Shown: positions 7,575 through 9,583 of the stretch, piece by piece
How the letters are laid out: the number at the start of each line of letters is the position of its first letter
Numbering within the stretch: the first letter of the stretch is position 1
Origin: Rhodospirillales bacterium RIFCSPLOWO2_12_FULL_67_15
GTDB taxonomy: Bacteria > Pseudomonadota > Alphaproteobacteria > Rhodospirillales > 2-12-FULL-67-15
Assembly: GCA_001830475.1 (NCBI GenBank)
Contig: MIAC01000046.1
Span: 1 to 9,583 of the forward strand
Length of the DNA stretch: 9,583 nucleotides
Direction: 5' to 3'
Program-made: the position numbers and the translations under genes
Notes under the pieces: generated by a model
Databases searched by the model: none
The model's input: only the letters and a program-made list of their open reading frames with translations
What the model was told of the DNA's origin: nothing

Positions 7575-8717
7575 TCAGGTGATCAGCTGGCGAAGAAACT
7601 CGATGACCTTGAGATTCACGAGATCGTTCCAGGTCGCGAAAACCGTCAGCAAAAGTACCAAAGCCAACCCGAAGCGGAACCCGTATTCTTGCGTGCGCGG
7701 CGACAACGGACGCCCCCGCACCGCTTCGGCGGCGTAGAAGAGCAGATGCCCGCCATCGAGCATGGGAATCGGAAACAAGTTGATCAGACCGAGATTGATG
7801 GAGAGAACGGCGGTGAACAACAGCAAGCTCGAAAGTCCGCCATCCTGGGCAACTTCGCCGGACATCTGAGCAATCCGCAGCGGCCCGCCCAGATCACGAC
7901 TATCCTGACGGCCGAGGATCAATTCTCCGAGATAGGAGAGAATCTGTCCGGTCAAGGAAACGGTCCGCTCCGCCCCCATCCACAGCGCCACGAACGGGTT
8001 CTGGCGCTCATAGGCGATGTGGGCGGGATCGGGTTTGATGCCGATCCGCCCGACGCGGACCCCGCCGGCGGCGGCGTCCACGTTTGCCGGGGGCCGGGGC
8101 GTGGCGACGATCGTGATTTCGGCGCCGTCGCGGAGGATGCGAAGCCGCACCGGTACGCCGGCATGGACGCCGATAATGCGGCGAACATCCTCGAACTTCG
8201 TCACGGTTTCGGATTCGACGGCAAGAATTTTGTCGCCCGGTCGGACGCCGACCTCGGCGGCCGGAGTGCCGGCGACCACCTCGCCCACGACGGCGAGCGG
8301 AATCGGATTGCCGTGGATCGAAAAAACCGCAGTGAATACGAAAATGGCAAACAGGAAGTTGGCGATAGGACCCGCGGCGACGATGGCCGCGCGTTGGCCA
8401 AGCCGCTTGTGGGTGAAAGACACCGCCTGCTCCTCCGGCGTGAGCGGTCGCTCCTCTCCGGGGTCGTCCCCAGAGGGGAAATACTCCCCGAACATCTTGA
8501 CGTAACCGCCGAGCGGAACGGCGCAGATTTTCCAGCGCGTGCCGCTGCGGTCGGTGCGTCCCAAGATTTCGGGGCCGAAGCCGATGGAAAAGACCTCGAC
8601 CCGGACCCCGTTCCGGCGCGCCACCCAGTAGTGGCCGAATTCATGAACGTAGATCAGCACCGAAAGAACGGCGAGAAACGTCAGGACGTAGTACCAAGTA
8701 AACCCCAGAATGGTCAT
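7575..8717 (-). CDS. rseP: RIP metalloprotease RseP (site-2 protease family)
   Basis: This inner-membrane zinc protease cuts substrates within the membrane. In E. coli it cleaves anti-sigma factor RseA in the sigma-E response and also remnant signal peptides; the target here is unknown. The 380-residue protein has a first membrane segment with the zinc motif HEFGH (25-29), GGYVKMFGEYFPSGDDP (70-86) typical of the family, a second segment at about 110-133 (AAGPIANFLFAIFVF), a single PDZ domain (about 140-208, GTPAAEVGVRPGDKIL), a third segment around 297-316 leading into NLFPIPMLDGGH (313-324) where D321 is the third zinc ligand, and a last segment at about 347-365. E. coli RseP has two PDZ domains; the shorter single-PDZ form is common outside the Gammaproteobacteria. 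The ATG lies 18 bases after the dxr stop, with GGGA about 10 bases upstream. Confidence 0.96.
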   Translation of the reverse strand: MTILGFTWYYVLTFLAVLSVLIYVHEFGHYWVARRNGVRVEVFSIGFGPEILGRTDRSGTRWKICAVPLGGYVKMFGEYFPSGDDPGEERPLTPEEQAVSFTHKRLGQRAAIVAAGPIANFLFAIFVFTAVFSIHGNPIPLAVVGEVVAGTPAAEVGVRPGDKILAVESETVTKFEDVRRIIGVHAGVPVRLRILRDGAEITIVATPRPPANVDAAAGGVRVGRIGIKPDPAHIAYERQNPFVALWMGAERTVSLTGQILSYLGELILGRQDSRDLGGPLRIAQMSGEVAQDGGLSSLLLFTAVLSINLGLINLFPIPMLDGGHLLFYAAEAVRGRPLSPRTQEYGFRFGLALVLLLTVFATWNDLVNLKVIEFLRQLIT

Positions 8718-8735
8718 GGCGCAAAATTCCCGTTT

Positions 8736-9583
8736 TCAGTTCGTCGCGTTCCGCCGCGCGACGGCGGCTTGGGCGACGCGGCGGCCTTCGAGGTCGGCCG
8801 CGGTTACGGCATCCAAGTCGGTCAGCGGATGCGCGGGAACCGCGGCGAGCGCGTCTTCGACCACCGCAGCGATATCGAGAAAACCAATGGCGCGGGCGAG
8901 AAACGCCGCAACCGCGACCTCGTTGGCGGCATTCAGAACCGCGGGCGCCGAGCCGCCGGCGACAAGCGCTGCGCGGGCAAGTCGGAGTGCGGGAAAGCGG
9001 TTCTCGTCCGGCGCCTCGAAGGTGAGCGTGCCGATGCGAACAAGATCGAGACGCTCCACCGGCGCCGGCATCCGGCGCGGCCAAGCGAGCGCATAAGCGA
9101 TCGGCGTGCGCATGTCGGGCGTCCCCATCTGCGCCAGCACCGAACCGTCGATATAAGAAACCATGCTGTGGACGACAGACTGGGGATGCACCACCACGTC
9201 CACTTGGTCCTTGTCGATCGGGAACAAGTGAAAGGCCTCGATCGTCTCCAGGCCCTTGTTCATCATGGTCGCGGAATCGACCGAAATCTTCGCCCCCATG
9301 TTCCAATTGGGGTGCGCGACGGCCTGTTCGGGCGTCGCGGCGGCCATGCTCTCCTTGGTCCAGGTCCGGAACGGCCCGCCCGAAGCGGTGAGCAAGACGC
9401 GCTCGACCGACTCCGCCCGTTCGAATTCGAATATCTGAAAGATAGCGCTGTGCTCGGAGTCCACCGGGATCATGGCCGCATTGTGCGCGCGCACTTCGGC
9501 GACCATGAGATCGCCCGCGCACACCAAGCACTCCTTGTTGGCGAGAGCGACGCCGGCGCCCCGGCGGACGGCGCCGAGCGTCG
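8736..9583 (-). CDS. dxr: 1-deoxy-D-xylulose 5-phosphate reductoisomerase, C-terminal 281 residues (5' end outside window)
   Basis: DXR converts 1-deoxy-D-xylulose 5-phosphate to 2-C-methyl-D-erythritol 4-phosphate with NADPH, the committed step of the MEP isoprenoid pathway, in the cytoplasm. The open frame continues past 9583, so roughly the first 110 residues, including the NADPH-binding GxTGSIG region, are missing. Visible motifs include ALANKECLV (E. coli has LLANKESLV), the metal-binding [11 protein letters not shown] (D and E equivalent to E. coli D150 and E152), TASGGPFR (S186), HPNWNMG (H209, W212), and MMNKGLE (N227, K228, E231). [20 protein letters not shown] and [12 protein letters not shown] follow, and the C-terminal helical domain is complete. 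A TTG at 9527 is an internal Leu codon, not a start. Isoprenoids feed undecaprenyl phosphate, so a place beside envelope genes is usual in Proteobacteria. Confidence 0.96.
   Translation of the reverse strand, partial: TLGAVRRGAGVALANKECLVCAGDLMVAEVRAHNAAMIPVDSEHSAIFQIFEFERAESVERVLLTASGGPFRTWTKESMAAATPEQAVAHPNWNMGAKISVDSATMMNKGLETIEAFHLFPIDKDQVDVVVHPQSVVHSMVSYIDGSVLAQMGTPDMRTPIAYALAWPRRMPAPVERLDLVRIGTLTFEAPDENRFPALRLARAALVAGGSAPAVLNAANEVAVAAFLARAIGFLDIAAVVEDALAAVPAHPLTDLDAVTAADLEGRRVAQAAVARRNATN

Noticed and set aside
8736..9527. dxr starting at the TTG at 9527
   Set aside because: The frame continues upstream through [18 protein letters not shown], which is conserved DXR sequence, so the TTG is an internal Leu codon and the gene is simply cut by the window edge.

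Overview
The window is a single tightly packed run of genes, all on the minus strand. It covers the end of the MEP isoprenoid step, outer-membrane assembly, and the first half of lipid A synthesis. The order (dxr, rseP, bamA, ompH/skp, lpxD, fabZ, lpxA, lpxI, lpxB) is the classic cell-envelope cluster. The use of LpxI instead of LpxH, the high GC content and the protein sequences point to an alphaproteobacterium, probably Rhodospirillales-like. That placement is inference; no rRNA or other marker is present.

Layout in transcription order, right to left: partial dxr (5' end outside the window, 9583 to 8736); rseP site-2 protease (8717 to 7575); bamA (7574 to 5286); periplasmic chaperone ompH/skp with a TTG start (5276 to 4608); lpxD (4595 to 3417); fabZ (3420 to 2941); lpxA (2944 to 2144); a fused lpxI-lpxB reading frame (2154 to 133); and the first 40 codons of a glyoxalase I gene (122 to 1). 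Gaps between genes are 0 to 18 bases, and three neighbouring pairs overlap. There is no room for an internal terminator or a conventional promoter between genes, so the set looks like one operon with much translational coupling. No intergenic stretch exceeds 20 bases.

The genes work together. LpxA and LpxD acylate UDP-GlcNAc using acyl-ACP. FabZ makes enoyl-ACP from the same 3-hydroxyacyl-ACP pool. LpxI hydrolyses UDP-2,3-diacylglucosamine to lipid X. LpxB joins lipid X to a second UDP-2,3-diacylglucosamine to give the lipid A disaccharide. BamA and OmpH/Skp deliver the outer-membrane proteins of the same membrane, and RseP is an inner-membrane protease commonly linked to envelope stress signalling.

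Two features stand out. First, LpxI and LpxB are one continuous 673-residue polypeptide, which would join two consecutive enzymes and hand lipid X directly between them. At the junction the sequence is one base away from a normal GTGA stop/start overlap, so the fusion could be a recent one-base event or a sequencing error. Second, lpxD carries a perfect 162-bp in-frame tandem duplication (54 residues) in its left-handed beta-helix, raising it from an expected 338 to 392 residues. No mobile elements, RNA genes or CRISPR arrays were seen.
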